A stretch of DNA of 64,000 bases, taken from Blastomonas sp. SL216 (GTDB taxonomy: Bacteria > Pseudomonadota > Alphaproteobacteria > Sphingomonadales > Sphingomonadaceae). Below are positions 28,736 through 38,641 of the stretch, in pieces. Location: contig CP113055.1 in the NCBI GenBank assembly GCA_026625625.1, positions 994,501 to 1,058,500 of the forward strand, in the 5' to 3' direction. Each line of letters opens with the position of its first letter. The first letter of the stretch is position 1. Both the position numbers and the translations under genes were made by a program. The notes beneath the pieces are model-generated. The model made no database searches. It saw only the letters and a program-made list of their open reading frames with translations, and was not told the DNA's origin.

Positions 28736-29486
28736 CAACGACACCGGCTTGGGCAACGCCCTGTCCGTCGCCATCGACCTGGATCGCGGCATCGGCCCGC
28801 GTGCGCGCCAGGATCGCCTTGGGCATGTCGGCGGGGTGCAGTACCAGTTCCGCGCTGCCCAGCAGGCGTACCTGGCGCAGCGTCAGGTCGTCAGGATCAG
28901 GCGAAGCGATGGCGATCGTGTAAAGGCCGGAACCCACCCCAGCGGCGCCATGCGCCAGCCAGGCCGCAACGGCATCGTCACCCTGCTCCGCCAGCGGATC
29001 GAGCGCGCCGCCGGGGGCGAGCGCTGCGTCGATGGCGCGCCTGCGCTCCGGACCACCGGGCCAGCGCGCGCGGATCGCATCGCGTGCCGCATCGAGCGCG
29101 CGGGCGAGACTGCCCAGCTGTGCCGGCAGCATCGCCTCGAAACGCTGCCGCAGCGCCTTGGCTAGGCCCGCCGACGCGCCGCCGGTGCCGATGGCGATCA
29201 GCACCGGATCGCGGTCGATGATCGCAGGGGTAGTGAAATCGCATAGCGCAGGCCGGTCGACCGCGTTGACCAGCAATCCGCGTGCCTTGAGCCGCTCGAC
29301 CGCCACCACCGCCTCGCCTTCGTCTTCCAGCGCAACGATCGCAATCCGCGCGGCGCGATCATCCTCGCCGACGCACAGCCCGCCTGCCCGCTCGATCAGC
29401 CGCCGTTTGGCATCCGCCATCTCGCCATCGCCGAGCAGGATGACCGGCATCCCGCTGAGGTTCACGAAGAGCGGAAGCTGGTTCAC
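28698..29486 (-). CDS. Precorrin-2 dehydrogenase/sirohydrochlorin ferrochelatase-type protein
   Basis: A 262-residue protein similar to the N-terminal half of siroheme synthase CysG. The nucleotide loop GMPVILLGDGEMADAK near residue 13 deviates from the usual GGGxVAxRK. Catalytic-region words AVDRPALCDFTTPAIIDRDP near 78 and GTGGASAGLAKALR near 105 are present. The last 80 residues (GSGLYTIAIASPDPDDLTL and following) look like the beginning of a uroporphyrinogen methyltransferase domain, but the domain is truncated. It probably oxidises precorrin-2 and inserts iron to give siroheme. It overlaps lysA by four bases. Confidence 0.82.
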   Translation of the reverse strand: MNQLPLFVNLSGMPVILLGDGEMADAKRRLIERAGGLCVGEDDRAARIAIVALEDEGEAVVAVERLKARGLLVNAVDRPALCDFTTPAIIDRDPVLIAIGTGGASAGLAKALRQRFEAMLPAQLGSLARALDAARDAIRARWPGGPERRRAIDAALAPGGALDPLAEQGDDAVAAWLAHGAAGVGSGLYTIAIASPDPDDLTLRQVRLLGSAELVLHPADMPKAILARTRADAAIQVDGDGQGVAQAGVVVRLVWAGTAGNS

Positions 29487-30739
29487 AGCCAGTCGGGTAC
29501 CTTTTCCGCCGCCATGATCTCGGCGGGGCTGATGCGATCGGCCACCACGGCATAGCGATCGCCATCGACCAGCACCTCGGCAACGATGCCGCGGCTGTTA
29601 TAGCTGCTCGCCATGGTCGCGCCATATGCGCCAGCCGTGCGGAAGATCGCGAGATCGCCTGCGGCCACCGTCTCGATATCGCGCCCCATGGCGAAGGTAT
29701 CGCCGCTTTCGCAGACAGGACCGACGATGTTCGCCATCATCCGCGTGCCATCGGGGCGCACCGCCTCGAAATCGTGCCAGGCATCATAGAGCGCGGGCCG
29801 TGCCAGATCGTTCATCGCGGCATCGACCACCACGAACGGGTCGCGGATGCCCGGCTTGACCCGGATCACGCGGGTCAGCAGCACGCCGGCATTGCCCGCG
29901 ATCACGCGGCCCGGCTCGAACTGGATAACCGCGTCCCAGCCCCTGGTCGCCCGAGCAACCAGCGCGCCATAATCAGCAGGCGAAGGCGGCTCGCTGTTCG
30001 CCTGATAGGGTACGCCCAGGCCCCCGCCCAGATCGACATGGGTGATGGCATGGCCCTCGCTGCGCAGATGGCCGACCAGCTCGCCGATCTTGGCAAAGGC
30101 GGCCTCGAGCGGATCGAGGCTGAGCAGCTGGCTGCCGATATGCACCGCGACACCGCGCAGCGCGATGCCGGGCAGCTGCGATAGCCGCTGGTAGATGCCG
30201 GGGCCGACATGCAGGCCGACGCCGAACTTGTTGTCCGCCTTGCCGGTGGAAATCTTGGCATGCGTGCCCGCATCGACATCGGGGTTGATGCGCAGGCTGG
30301 CATGCGCGGTCAGGCCCATCGATGCCGCGACCTCGGCCAGCATCTGGCCCTCTTCTTCGGATTCAATGTTGAACTGGCCGATCTGTTTGGCCAGCGCATG
30401 GCGCATCTCCGCCTCGGTCTTGCCGACACCGGAAAACACGATGTCCTGCGGCGCGATGCCAGCAGCGAGTGCGCGGTCAAGCTCGCCGCCCGAGACGACA
30501 TCAGCTCCATAGCCGCGCTTTGCCAGCACCTTCAGCACCGCCAGATTGGGGTTCGCCTTGACCGCAAAGGCCAGATGCTTGCGCTCGACACCGGCCAGTC
30601 CTTCGCGGAACACATCGGCATGGCGCTCCAGCGTGGCACGCGAATAGACATAGACCGGCGTGCCCACCTCTTCGGCGATGCGCGCCAGCGGCACCTGTTC
30701 GGCAAACAGCTGCCCGTCCACCAGGGAAAAATGGTCCAT
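29483..30739 (-). CDS. lysA: Diaminopimelate decarboxylase
   Basis: A 418-residue fold-type III PLP enzyme for the last step of lysine synthesis. The PLP lysine is in FAVKANPNLAVLK near residue 54. HIGSQL near 196, GGGLGVPY near 237, EPGRVIAGNAG near 275 and the partner-subunit cysteine in CESGD near 345 are visible. It acts as a dimer in the cytoplasm. ATG 30739 was chosen; no homology precedes it. It follows the small lipoprotein gene in an argH-lipoprotein-lysA order. Confidence 0.96.
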   Translation of the reverse strand: MDHFSLVDGQLFAEQVPLARIAEEVGTPVYVYSRATLERHADVFREGLAGVERKHLAFAVKANPNLAVLKVLAKRGYGADVVSGGELDRALAAGIAPQDIVFSGVGKTEAEMRHALAKQIGQFNIESEEEGQMLAEVAASMGLTAHASLRINPDVDAGTHAKISTGKADNKFGVGLHVGPGIYQRLSQLPGIALRGVAVHIGSQLLSLDPLEAAFAKIGELVGHLRSEGHAITHVDLGGGLGVPYQANSEPPSPADYGALVARATRGWDAVIQFEPGRVIAGNAGVLLTRVIRVKPGIRDPFVVVDAAMNDLARPALYDAWHDFEAVRPDGTRMMANIVGPVCESGDTFAMGRDIETVAAGDLAIFRTAGAYGATMASSYNSRGIVAEVLVDGDRYAVVADRISPAEIMAAEKVPDWL

Positions 30740-30758
30740 TGGTTTGTCGAAACCTTGA

Positions 30759-31019
30759 TTATTCGGGGGGAAGATCGAAGGGGTCGTCGGTGCGCGCCTC
30801 GGACTTGCGGCGCAGTTCGACATTGCGTTCGGGGCGCGCCTGGGTGCTCGGCTCAAGCAACTGGTCAGGCGCCGCCGCGCCGACCGCACCATAAGCGGGC
30901 GGCACCGGTTTCATGCCCTCGACCGCCGTCAGCTTCTGCCGGCTGCCGCATCCGGGCAGTGCGATCAGCGCGGCCAGGGCGGCACCGGCAAGCAGAACAG
31001 AGGAACGCGGCATCATCAT
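30759..31019 (-). CDS. Small lipoprotein between argH and lysA (LptM-position)
   Basis: An 86-residue lipoprotein with signal sequence and lipobox ALPGC (Cys24, then GSRQKL). The rest is Pro/Ala-rich and ends with DPFDLPPE. Its position upstream of lysA recalls the LptM/LppL small lipoprotein found before lysA-dapF in other Proteobacteria, which helps mature the LPS translocon, but the usual CGxKGPLY word is absent. It starts in an ATGA overlap with the argH stop, so it is co-translated. Confidence 0.75.
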   Translation of the reverse strand: MMMPRSSVLLAGAALAALIALPGCGSRQKLTAVEGMKPVPPAYGAVGAAAPDQLLEPSTQARPERNVELRRKSEARTDDPFDLPPE

Positions 31020-32410
31020 TCTCCCGCCAGCGCGGCACGGGCGCGGGCTACCTGATGCCTTACCTGATCGGGCGCGGTGCCGCCATAGCTGTTGCGGCTG
31101 GCGACCGATGCGTCGACCGACAGCGCAGGGTAGACGGCATCGGTGATGCGCGGATCGATGGCCTGCAGGTCCCCGATAGGCAACGTGTCGAGCGCCACGC
31201 CCCGGCCCTCGGCCAGCTTGACCACCGCGCCGGTGATATGGTGCGCCTCGCGGAAGGGAATGCCCGCCTGACGCACCAGCCAGTCGGCCAGATCGGTCGC
31301 GGTGGCAAAGCCGCGTTCGGTCGCCTTGCGCATCGCGGCGGTATCGAAACCGCTTTCCGCGACCATGCCCGTCATCGCGGCCAGGCTCAGCATCAGCAGG
31401 CCCTCGCATTCGAACACGGGCGGCTTGTCGTCCTGCATGTCCTTGGAATAGGCGAGCGGCAGGCCCTTCATCGTGATCATCAGCGCGGTCTGGCAGCCGA
31501 TGATCCTCCCGGCATGGCCGCGGACCAGTTCGGCTGCATCAGGGTTGCGCTTCTGCGGCATGATCGAGGAGCCGGTGGAAAAGCTGTCGGGCAGCTTGAC
31601 GAAGCCATAAGGCTGGCTCGCCCAAATGATGAACTCTTCGGCCAGGCGCGACAGGTGCAGCGCGCATTGCGCTGCGGCACCCAGATAATCGAGCGCGAAG
31701 TCGCGATCCGAAACCGCGTCGAGCGAATTCGCGGTGGGCCGCTCAAAGCCGAGCGCCCCAGCCGTCGCATCGCGATCGATCGGGAAACCGGTACCCGCAA
31801 GCGCCGCCGAGCCGAGCGGGCACTGGTTCATCCGCGCGCGTGCACTGGCGAACCGGTCACGGTCGCGCGCGAACATCTCGTAATAGGCAAGCAGATGGTG
31901 GCCCAGCGTCACCGGCTGGGCGATCTGCAGATGGGTGAAGCCCGGCATGATCGCGCCGATATGCTGCTCGGCGCGGTCGACCAGCGCGGTCTGCAGCGCC
32001 TTGAGCGCCGCATCGGTGGCATCGCACGCATCGCGCACCCAAAGGCGGAAATCGGTCGCGACCTGGTCGTTGCGCGAGCGTGCAGTGTGCAGCCGGCCCG
32101 CCGCAGGGCCGATTAGCTCGGCCAGCCGCGCCTCGACATGCATGTGGATGTCTTCGAGCGCCCAGTCCTCGGCCACGCCATTGGCGGCATATTCCTCGGC
32201 AATCTGCTTGAGACCGGCAGTGATGGCTTCGGCATCGGCAGCGGGGATGATGCCCTGCTTGCCCAGCATCGCGACATGCGCCAGCGAACCGTCAATATCC
32301 TGCCGCCACAGCGCCTTGTCGAACGGGATGGAAGCATTTATGGCCCGCATCACGTCGGACGGCCCGGCGGCAAAACGTCCGCCCCACATGCTGTTGGAGT
32401 TGTTTCCCAT
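31016..32410 (-). CDS. argH: Argininosuccinate lyase
   Basis: A 464-residue enzyme of the fumarase/aspartase family, final step of arginine synthesis. Visible are [13 protein letters not shown] near 9, [13 protein letters not shown] near 115 and the flexible catalytic loop [12 protein letters not shown] near 285. It is a cytoplasmic tetramer. ATG 32410 sits inside the head-to-head CATG shared with the next gene; ATG 32389 (MWGG) is an alternative. The arrangement argH-lipoprotein-lysA points to a common amino-acid biosynthetic unit. Confidence 0.96.
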   Translation of the reverse strand: MGNNSNSMWGGRFAAGPSDVMRAINASIPFDKALWRQDIDGSLAHVAMLGKQGIIPAADAEAITAGLKQIAEEYAANGVAEDWALEDIHMHVEARLAELIGPAAGRLHTARSRNDQVATDFRLWVRDACDATDAALKALQTALVDRAEQHIGAIMPGFTHLQIAQPVTLGHHLLAYYEMFARDRDRFASARARMNQCPLGSAALAGTGFPIDRDATAGALGFERPTANSLDAVSDRDFALDYLGAAAQCALHLSRLAEEFIIWASQPYGFVKLPDSFSTGSSIMPQKRNPDAAELVRGHAGRIIGCQTALMITMKGLPLAYSKDMQDDKPPVFECEGLLMLSLAAMTGMVAESGFDTAAMRKATERGFATATDLADWLVRQAGIPFREAHHITGAVVKLAEGRGVALDTLPIGDLQAIDPRITDAVYPALSVDASVASRNSYGGTAPDQVRHQVARARAALAGE

Positions 32411-33017
32411 GCCTATCGCCCATCTTTCCAGCCCCCGCCTCTGGCCGATATTGGCCCTGGCCGCGCTGGCAATCGGCGGCTGCGATAGGCAATCGCCCGC
32501 CGGGGAGCAACCCGCGGGCAAGGAAAAATCCGCTGAAAAGGCCGGAGCCGATGTGCCGCTCTCGGGCACGCTCGATATTTCTCAGCGGGGCAAGGCTGCG
32601 CCCGACGTCACCTTCAAGGATCCGGATGGCAAGACCACCAGCCTTGCCGCGTTCAAGGGCAAGCCGGTGCTGGTCAATCTATGGGCGACCTGGTGTGGCC
32701 CCTGCGTGGTCGAAATGCCGACGCTCGATGCCCTGGCCGCGCGCGAAAAGGACCGGCTGGTCGTGCTGACCGTGTCGCAGGACATGCAGAATCTCGACAT
32801 GATCAAGCCGTTCTTCGCCGACAAGGGCTTCAAGAACATCCAGGCCTTCACCGATGAAGAGAATAATCTGGGGTTCAGCTACATGACCGGCGTGATGCCG
32901 ACGACCGTGCTGTATGATGCGCAGGGCAAGGAAGTGTGGCGGATGATCGGCGGGATGGACTGGAACGGTCCGCGTGCCTCGGCGCTGATGGAAGAGACTC
33001 TCGCCAGCAAGGGCTGA
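32409..33017 (+). CDS. TlpA-like membrane-tethered thioredoxin
   Basis: A 202-residue lipoprotein. The signal ends with lipobox AIGGC (Cys25). After a charged linker a thioredoxin fold has [13 protein letters not shown], with CGPC near residue 98, and the cis-proline loop VMPTTV near 165. It probably reduces periplasmic disulphides, for example for cytochrome c maturation, or supplies electrons as in TlpA/ResA. TGGAG lies nine bases before ATG. Its start overlaps argH's start head to head by two bases. Confidence 0.9.
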   Translation: MPIAHLSSPRLWPILALAALAIGGCDRQSPAGEQPAGKEKSAEKAGADVPLSGTLDISQRGKAAPDVTFKDPDGKTTSLAAFKGKPVLVNLWATWCGPCVVEMPTLDALAAREKDRLVVLTVSQDMQNLDMIKPFFADKGFKNIQAFTDEENNLGFSYMTGVMPTTVLYDAQGKEVWRMIGGMDWNGPRASALMEETLASKG

Positions 33018-33024
33018 GCCGGGT

Positions 33025-33225
33025 TTACATCAGGATCGGGGCGATCACCTGACAGCGCTTACGCCCCTGCTGCTCGCGCTTGGCGCGCGTCGGCACCGTC
33101 GGGATCTTGCGCTTGGCGCTGCAATCCACCTGGATCGGGATACCGCGTTCGAGCGCGGCGAGGCTCATGGGTGCCATCGGCGCGGCACTTCCCAGGAGTA
33201 CGGCAAGGATGATGGTGCTCGGCAT
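33025..33225 (-). CDS. Small secreted basic protein, unknown
   Basis: A 66-residue protein with a plausible signal peptide (residues 1-24) and a short Arg/Lys-rich mature part with two cysteines (VDCSAKRK and KRCQV). It converges on the tlpA-like gene seven bases away. No family is recognised and the ribosome site is weak, so translation is moderately likely. Confidence 0.5.
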   Translation of the reverse strand: MPSTIILAVLLGSAAPMAPMSLAALERGIPIQVDCSAKRKIPTVPTRAKREQQGRKRCQVIAPILM

Positions 33226-33339
33226 GCGAGCGTCATGAATTTACAAGCCTGACCGGTAGCTGAACGAAACCGTTCAGGCTGCATTATCCTGACGAGATGT
33301 GGGAATTCGGCAACAGCCGCAGCGGCGCGGGCGGGACCA

Positions 33340-33415
33340 TGGTGGGCGATGACAGGCTCGAACTGCCGACCCTCTCGGTGTAAACGAGATGCTCTACCAA
33401 CTGAGCTAATCGCCC
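33340..33415 (-). tRNA. tRNA-Val (UAC)
   Basis: On the minus strand a full cloverleaf is present. The acceptor GGGCGAT pairs with ATCGCCC, D-arm GCTC...GAGC, anticodon stem TCTCG...CGAGA around loop TTTACAC, giving anticodon TAC, and T-arm with TTCGAGC. The 3' end is A followed by encoded CCA. The genes on both sides are unrelated and no other tRNA is adjacent. Confidence 0.97.
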
Positions 33416-33560
33416 ATGGTCCGGTGCGGAAGGCGGCCCTCTGCCATTTTTGCCGGGCGCTGGCAAGAGGGCGATCTCAGGCTTGGCGCTTTCCAAGCGC
33501 GCGGCCGCCCGCTATCGGCGCTTCCAACGCTAGACCGAATGCAATCTGGAGAATCACCTT

Positions 33561-34274
33561 ATGCGCCCATCAGGCCGCGCCCCCGACGAAATGCGCACCA
33601 TCAGCATCGAAACCGGCTTTACCAAGCATGCCGAGGGCAGCTGCCTGATCGGCTTTGGTGACACCCGCGTGCTGGTGACCGCCAGCATCGAGGAGCGCCT
33701 GCCCCCCTGGCTCAAGGGCAAGGGCGAAGGCTGGGTGACGGCGGAATATTCGATGCTGCCGCGTGCCACGCACACGCGCGGCCAGCGCGAGGCGGCCAAG
33801 GGCAAGCAATCGGGCCGCACCCAGGAGATCCAGCGGCTGATCGGCCGCTCGCTGCGCGCGGTCGTCGACCTGAAGAAGCTGGGCGAACGCCAGATCACCG
33901 TCGATTGCGACGTGATCCAGGCCGATGGCGGCACCCGCACGGCGTCTATCTCCGGTGCCTGGGTGGCGCTGCGGCTCGCGGTCAACGGACTGATGGCACA
34001 GGGCCTGATCAAGGAAGACCCGATCACCGCCAAGGTCGCGGCGATCAGCTGCGGCATCCATCAGGGAACGCCGGTGCTAGACCTCGACTATATCGAGGAT
34101 TCGAATGCCGATGCCGATGCCAATTTCGTGCTGATCGAAGGAGGCAACATTGCCGAGGCGCAAGCGACGGCCGAGGGCGCGCCCTATGACGAGGAAGCGC
34201 TGCTGCGGCTGCTGCGCCTCGCCCGCATGGGCTGCGCGCAGATTTTCGAAGCCCAGGCCAAGGCGGTCGGTTGA
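33561..34274 (+). CDS. rph: Ribonuclease PH
   Basis: A 237-residue phosphorolytic 3' exoribonuclease that trims tRNA 3' ends. It begins [12 protein letters not shown] and has the phosphate-binding segment [18 protein letters not shown] near 75-95 and [16 protein letters not shown] near 115. Length and start match the family. The first gene of an rph-rdgB-hemW-xerC run with four-base spacing to rdgB. Confidence 0.97.
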   Translation: MRPSGRAPDEMRTISIETGFTKHAEGSCLIGFGDTRVLVTASIEERLPPWLKGKGEGWVTAEYSMLPRATHTRGQREAAKGKQSGRTQEIQRLIGRSLRAVVDLKKLGERQITVDCDVIQADGGTRTASISGAWVALRLAVNGLMAQGLIKEDPITAKVAAISCGIHQGTPVLDLDYIEDSNADADANFVLIEGGNIAEAQATAEGAPYDEEALLRLLRLARMGCAQIFEAQAKAVG

Positions 34275-34278
34275 CGTC

Positions 34279-34911
34279 ATGACGGCGCGCAGGCTGGAAC
34301 CGGGCAGGCTGGTCATTGCCAGCCACAATCAGGGCAAGGTGCGCGAGATCCGCGCGCTGCTCGAGCCGTTCGGCATCGAGCCGGTCTCGGCAGGCGATCT
34401 TGGCCTTCCCGAGCCCGAAGAGACCGGCACCAGCTTTGCCGAAAACGCGCTGCTCAAGGCGCATGCCTCGGCCAAGGCGGCGAACTGCGTCGCTTTGGCT
34501 GATGACAGCGGCCTGTGCGTCGCGGCGCTGGGTGGCGCGCCGGGCGTCTATACCGCCGACTGGGCCGAGCGGCAGTGGTTCGAGGGCGCACCCGGGCGCG
34601 ACTGGTACTTGGCGATGGGCAAGGTGGAAGGCAGGCTCGCCGAGCTTGGCCCCGATGCCGACCGCAGCGCCTATTTCATCTGCACGCTCGCTCTGGCCTG
34701 GCCCGATGGTCATGCCGAAGTGTTTGAGGGGCGCGTCAACGGATCGCTGACCTGGCCGCCGCGCGGGACGCTCGGCTTCGGTTACGACCCGGTCTTCGTG
34801 GCCCAGGGCTTCGACCAGACCTTTGCCGAGCTCGACCCCGAACACAAGCACGCCATCAGCCACCGCGCCGATGCCTTTGCCAAGCTGGTCAAAGCCTGCC
34901 TTGATAGCTGA
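34279..34911 (+). CDS. rdgB: dITP/XTP pyrophosphatase (RdgB/HAM1)
   Basis: A 210-residue house-cleaning pyrophosphatase for non-canonical purine nucleotides. The substrate loop [12 protein letters not shown] is near residue 13. [17 protein letters not shown] near 73 contains the metal-binding acidic residues, and GFGYDPVF near 172. The ATG four bases after rph was chosen. Its 3' end overlaps the likely hemW start. Confidence 0.96.
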   Translation: MTARRLEPGRLVIASHNQGKVREIRALLEPFGIEPVSAGDLGLPEPEETGTSFAENALLKAHASAKAANCVALADDSGLCVAALGGAPGVYTADWAERQWFEGAPGRDWYLAMGKVEGRLAELGPDADRSAYFICTLALAWPDGHAEVFEGRVNGSLTWPPRGTLGFGYDPVFVAQGFDQTFAELDPEHKHAISHRADAFAKLVKACLDS

Positions 34912-36103
34912 ACTGCCTTCCTCTCCCTTTAACCCTGATGGGAATGACGACCCGCTGGCGCTTTACATCCACTGGCCATTCTGCGTGTCCAAATGCCCCT
35001 ATTGCGACTTCAACAGCCATGTTCGTGACACGGTCGACATTGCGCAGTGGCACCATGCGCTGCTGGCCGATCTGGCGCATGAGGCCGCACTGCTGCCAGG
35101 CCGCACGCTGGGTTCGATCTTCTTCGGCGGCGGCACGCCATCGCTGATGCCACCTGCCCTGGTCGAGACATTGATTGGGGCAGCAACGACCCATTGGGCA
35201 GCCAGCGACACGATCGAGATTACCCTCGAGGCCAATCCCTCGTCGGTCGAGGCCGCACGCTTTGCCGATCTGGCCCGCGCCGGCGTCAACCGCGTATCGC
35301 TGGGCCTGCAGGCGCTCGACGATGCGACGCTCGGCTTTCTCGGCCGCGCGCACGGTGTCGACGAGGGGCTGCGCGCGCTGGCCACCGCGCAGCAGCATTT
35401 CAGCCGGGTTTCCTTCGACCTGATCTATGCTCGGCCCGGCCAGTCGCCCGATCAATGGGAGGCTGAACTGAGGCGCGCCCTGGGCTTCGGAACCGGCCAT
35501 CTGTCGCTCTATCAGCTCACCATCGAACCGGGGACTCGCTTCGAAACGCTGGTGCGGCGGGGTGAGCTGATCCCGGCGGATGACGATCTGTGCGCCGATC
35601 TGTTCGATCTGACCCGCGACATCACCGCATCGGCGGGGCTGCCCGCTTATGAGATCAGCAACCATGCCCGCCCCGGCGAAGAGAGCCGCCACAATCTGAC
35701 CTATTGGCGTTATGGCGATTATGCCGGCATCGGGCCGGGGGCGCATGGGCGGCGCGGTGCGCTGGCGACCGAGCGCCACCGCAAGCCGGAAAACTATCTG
35801 TCCGCGATGGATCGCAACGGACATGGCCTCGCCATCGAACGGCCGCTCGACCCTGCAACCCGCGCGATGGAGGCCCTGCTGATGGGGCTGCGGCTTGCCG
35901 AGGGCGTCGATCTCGCCCGGATCGCGGCGCGCAGCGGCGTGGCCCTCGATGCGCTGATTGACGGCAAGGCGGCTGAGCGGCTGGTTGGGCTGGGTCTGGC
36001 GCGGCGCGATGGCGACCACATCACCGTGACCGAAAAGGGCATGCCGCTGCTCAATGCCATTCTGGCCGAGATCGTGGCGATTGAGCCGCCTGCCGCGCTC
36101 TGA
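34901..36103 (+). CDS. hemW: HemW-type radical SAM protein
   Basis: About 400 residues. The radical SAM cluster motif is [10 protein letters not shown] near residue 26, where the extra cysteine-adjacent phenylalanine motif separates HemW from coproporphyrinogen oxidase Hem[10 protein letters not shown] near 65 and the C-terminal HemN domain from about 330 follow. It is thought to be a haem chaperone that delivers haem. I infer a TTG start at 34901 inside rdgB's end; a start at 34871 (ATG) is also in frame. Confidence 0.9.
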   Translation: MIAELPSSPFNPDGNDDPLALYIHWPFCVSKCPYCDFNSHVRDTVDIAQWHHALLADLAHEAALLPGRTLGSIFFGGGTPSLMPPALVETLIGAATTHWAASDTIEITLEANPSSVEAARFADLARAGVNRVSLGLQALDDATLGFLGRAHGVDEGLRALATAQQHFSRVSFDLIYARPGQSPDQWEAELRRALGFGTGHLSLYQLTIEPGTRFETLVRRGELIPADDDLCADLFDLTRDITASAGLPAYEISNHARPGEESRHNLTYWRYGDYAGIGPGAHGRRGALATERHRKPENYLSAMDRNGHGLAIERPLDPATRAMEALLMGLRLAEGVDLARIAARSGVALDALIDGKAAERLVGLGLARRDGDHITVTEKGMPLLNAILAEIVAIEPPAAL

Positions 36104-36116
36104 TACCCTGACGGGC

Positions 36117-37031
36117 ATGACCCAGGTGCACACTGCCGCATCGCTGATTGGCCTGTGGCGCGCGCACCTTGCCGACAACCGCCGCCGATCCTTGCATACG
36201 GTGCGCGCCTATATCGCCACGGCAGAGCGGCTGACCGAGTTTCTGGCCGAACACTGGGGCGAGCAGGCCAATGCGGCGCGTCTGTCCAGGGCCAGCCAGG
36301 CGGACCTTCGCGCCTATCTTGCCGCCCGGCGCGGCGACGGACTGGCCAATCGCAGTGCCGCGCGCGAGCTGTCGGCGATCCGCGCGTTTCTGGGATTTGC
36401 CGCGAGCCAGTCGGGCAACGACGCCGCGCCGCCAAGGCTGAAGGGCCCCCGGCTCAAGCGCAGCCTGCCCCGGCCCATCGCGCCCGATGACATCATGGCA
36501 CTGGGCGATGCGATCGCTGGACGCAACGGCCCGGTCTGGGTGCAGGCGCGCGACTGGGCGGTGCTGCTGCTGCTCTATGGCGCGGGCCTGCGCATCAGCG
36601 AAGCCACCGGGCTGACCGGCGATGTGCTGCCGGTGGGTGAAACGCTGCGCATCATCGGCAAGGGCGGCAAGCCGCGCGTGGTGCCGGTGCTGCCACAGCT
36701 TCGCGAGGCGCTCACGCATTATGCCGCGCTGGTGCCCTTCCCGCTCGACCGCGATAAACCGTTGTTCAGGGGTACGCGCGGCGGACCTTTATCGCCTGCG
36801 CTGGTCCGCCGCGCGATGATGAACGCGCGCCGCCTGCTCGGCCTGCCCGAGGATGCGACACCGCACGCCTTGCGCCACAGCTTCGCCACGCACCTGCTGG
36901 CGGGTGGGGCGGATCTGCGGTCGCTGCAGGAACTGCTCGGCCATGCGAGCCTCTCGTCAACCCAGATCTATACCCAGGTCGACGCGGCGCATCTGCTCGA
37001 CGTGTACGAGAATGCGCATCCGCGCGCCTGA
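36117..37031 (+). CDS. xerC: Tyrosine recombinase XerC
   Basis: A 304-residue recombinase. An N-terminal core-binding domain (about 5-100) precedes the catalytic domain with the first Arg in GLRISEATGL near 160, Lys in GKGGKPR near 185, HALRHSFATHLL near 248, LGHASL near 272 and the nucleophile Tyr in TQIYTQVD near 283. Length and core-gene neighbours favour the chromosome dimer resolvase over a phage integrase. The 13-base gap from hemW suggests co-transcription. Confidence 0.92.
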   Translation: MTQVHTAASLIGLWRAHLADNRRRSLHTVRAYIATAERLTEFLAEHWGEQANAARLSRASQADLRAYLAARRGDGLANRSAARELSAIRAFLGFAASQSGNDAAPPRLKGPRLKRSLPRPIAPDDIMALGDAIAGRNGPVWVQARDWAVLLLLYGAGLRISEATGLTGDVLPVGETLRIIGKGGKPRVVPVLPQLREALTHYAALVPFPLDRDKPLFRGTRGGPLSPALVRRAMMNARRLLGLPEDATPHALRHSFATHLLAGGADLRSLQELLGHASLSSTQIYTQVDAAHLLDVYENAHPRA

Positions 37032-37036
37032 ACGGC

Positions 37037-37654
37037 TCAGTCCTGCTGAACAGGCTCAGGATGCGGCCGCCAGAAGATCACCCGGATGATGTAGACCAGC
37101 ACGATGATGCCGATCACTGCGGTCGAGGCGGGTCCGGTATATTTGTCGATCTCCTCGAACCGCGCGCCGAGCTGAAAACCGATCCCTGCGAACACGACGT
37201 TCCACACGCCTGCACCGGCAAAGGTCCAGATCAGGAACTTGGTGCGGCTCATCTCGAAAATGCCGGCAGGCAATGAGATCAGCGTCCGCACCGTCGGGAC
37301 CATGCGCGCGAAGAACATCGTCGCGCCGCCATAACGGTGGAACAGCATGGTGAACCGGTCGATCTCGTGCCGGTCGAGCGTGAACCAGCGGCCCCAGCGC
37401 GCAACGAAATGGTCCAGCCGCTTCAGCCCGAAGGCACGGCCGATAGCGTACCAGAAATAGTTGCCAGCAACCGATCCGATGGTTCCGGCAACGATCACCC
37501 CCCACAGGTTCATGTTGCCCTTGCCCGCCTCGATCCCGGCGAGCCCCATGATCACCTCGGACGGGATCGGCGGAAAGACATTTTCCAGCGCCATCAGAAA
37601 GGCGACGCCCCAATATCCGCCGCGCGCCACCAGATCGATGATGAAATCACTCAT
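37037..37654 (-). CDS. DedA-family inner-membrane protein
   Basis: A 205-residue polytopic protein with the SNARE-associated (DedA) region: ENVFPPIPSEVIM near residue 24, then FWYAIGRAFG near 68 and FFARMVPTVRTLISLPAG near 115. DedA proteins are proposed lipid flippases, e.g. for undecaprenyl phosphate. It begins in an ATGA overlap with the stop of gshB. Role in this cell is uncertain. Confidence 0.9.
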   Translation of the reverse strand: MSDFIIDLVARGGYWGVAFLMALENVFPPIPSEVIMGLAGIEAGKGNMNLWGVIVAGTIGSVAGNYFWYAIGRAFGLKRLDHFVARWGRWFTLDRHEIDRFTMLFHRYGGATMFFARMVPTVRTLISLPAGIFEMSRTKFLIWTFAGAGVWNVVFAGIGFQLGARFEEIDKYTGPASTAVIGIIVLVYIIRVIFWRPHPEPVQQD

Positions 37655-38601
37655 GCCTTGTTCTCCAGGCGCGCCTCGATCGCGTCCCAGATCATCCCTG
37701 CGACATCGCTGTTGTTGAACGCGCTGATCGCGACGATCCCGGTGGGTGAGGTCACGTTGATCTCGGTCAGCCATTGGCCGCCGATGACATCGATACCCAC
37801 GAACAGCAGGCCGCGTTCCTTGAGCTCGGGCCCCATGGCGTCGCAGATTTCCTGCTCGCGGTCGGTCAACGTTGCGGATTCGGCATAGCCGCCGACTGCC
37901 AGGTTGGAGCGGAACTCGCCCTCGCCCGGCTTGCGGTTGATCGCCCCTGCGACCTTGCCGTCGACCAGAACGATGCGCTTGTCGCCTTGCGCGACTTCGG
38001 GAAGAAACGGCTGGACCATGAACGGTTCACGCCAGATCTGGCCGAACAGCTCGACCAGGGCGGAGAGGTTCGCCCCATCCTCGCCGATCAGGAACACCGC
38101 CTTGCCGCCATTGCCGTGCAACGGCTTGACCACGATCGCGCCGTGCCGTGCCTGGAAGCGCTTCACCTCGTCGAGCGAGCGGGTCACCAAGGTCGGTGGC
38201 ATGAAGCGTTCGAAATCGAGCACATAGACCTTTTCCGGCGCATTGCGCACCGATGCGGGGTCATTGACCACCAACGTCCGCCCCTTGAGGCGCTCGAGAA
38301 TATGCGTCGCGGTGATATAGCCGACATCAAAGGGCGGGTCCTGGCGCATCAGGACGACATCGACATCTTCGCCAAGGTCCAGCCGCACCGGATCGCCAAA
38401 GCTGAAATGGTCGCCGGGCAGGTTGCGCACCGTCACCGGATGCGCATGCGCCGTCACCTGCCCCGCCTCGTAAGTGAGTGTCGCGACGTCATAGTGATAG
38501 AGCGTGTAGCCGCGTGCCTGGGCAGCGAGCATCAATGCGAAGCTGCTGTCGCCCTTGATGTTGATGCCGGGCATCGGGTCCATCTGCACCGCGATTTTCA
38601 T
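37651..38601 (-). CDS. gshB: Glutathione synthetase
   Basis: A 316-residue ATP-grasp enzyme joining glutamylcysteine and glycine. It starts MKIAVQMDPM, has MRQDPPFDVGYI near 84, the ATP-binding KPLHGNGGKAVF near 160 and GFxxNxxxGG-like FRSNLAVGGYAE and EINVTSPTG near 290. Normal length. It is translationally coupled to the DedA gene. Confidence 0.95.
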   Translation of the reverse strand: MKIAVQMDPMPGINIKGDSSFALMLAAQARGYTLYHYDVATLTYEAGQVTAHAHPVTVRNLPGDHFSFGDPVRLDLGEDVDVVLMRQDPPFDVGYITATHILERLKGRTLVVNDPASVRNAPEKVYVLDFERFMPPTLVTRSLDEVKRFQARHGAIVVKPLHGNGGKAVFLIGEDGANLSALVELFGQIWREPFMVQPFLPEVAQGDKRIVLVDGKVAGAINRKPGEGEFRSNLAVGGYAESATLTDREQEICDAMGPELKERGLLFVGIDVIGGQWLTEINVTSPTGIVAISAFNNSDVAGMIWDAIEARLENKA

Positions 38602-38641
38602 GGGGAAAGCCTTTGTTTGAACCAGAATGGGGGCAGCGCGG

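Noticed and set aside
36117..37031. Phage or integrative-element integrase
   Set aside because: The protein has the length and motif order of XerC and sits in a housekeeping run after hemW; no attachment repeats or phage genes are near the tRNA-Val or elsewhere.
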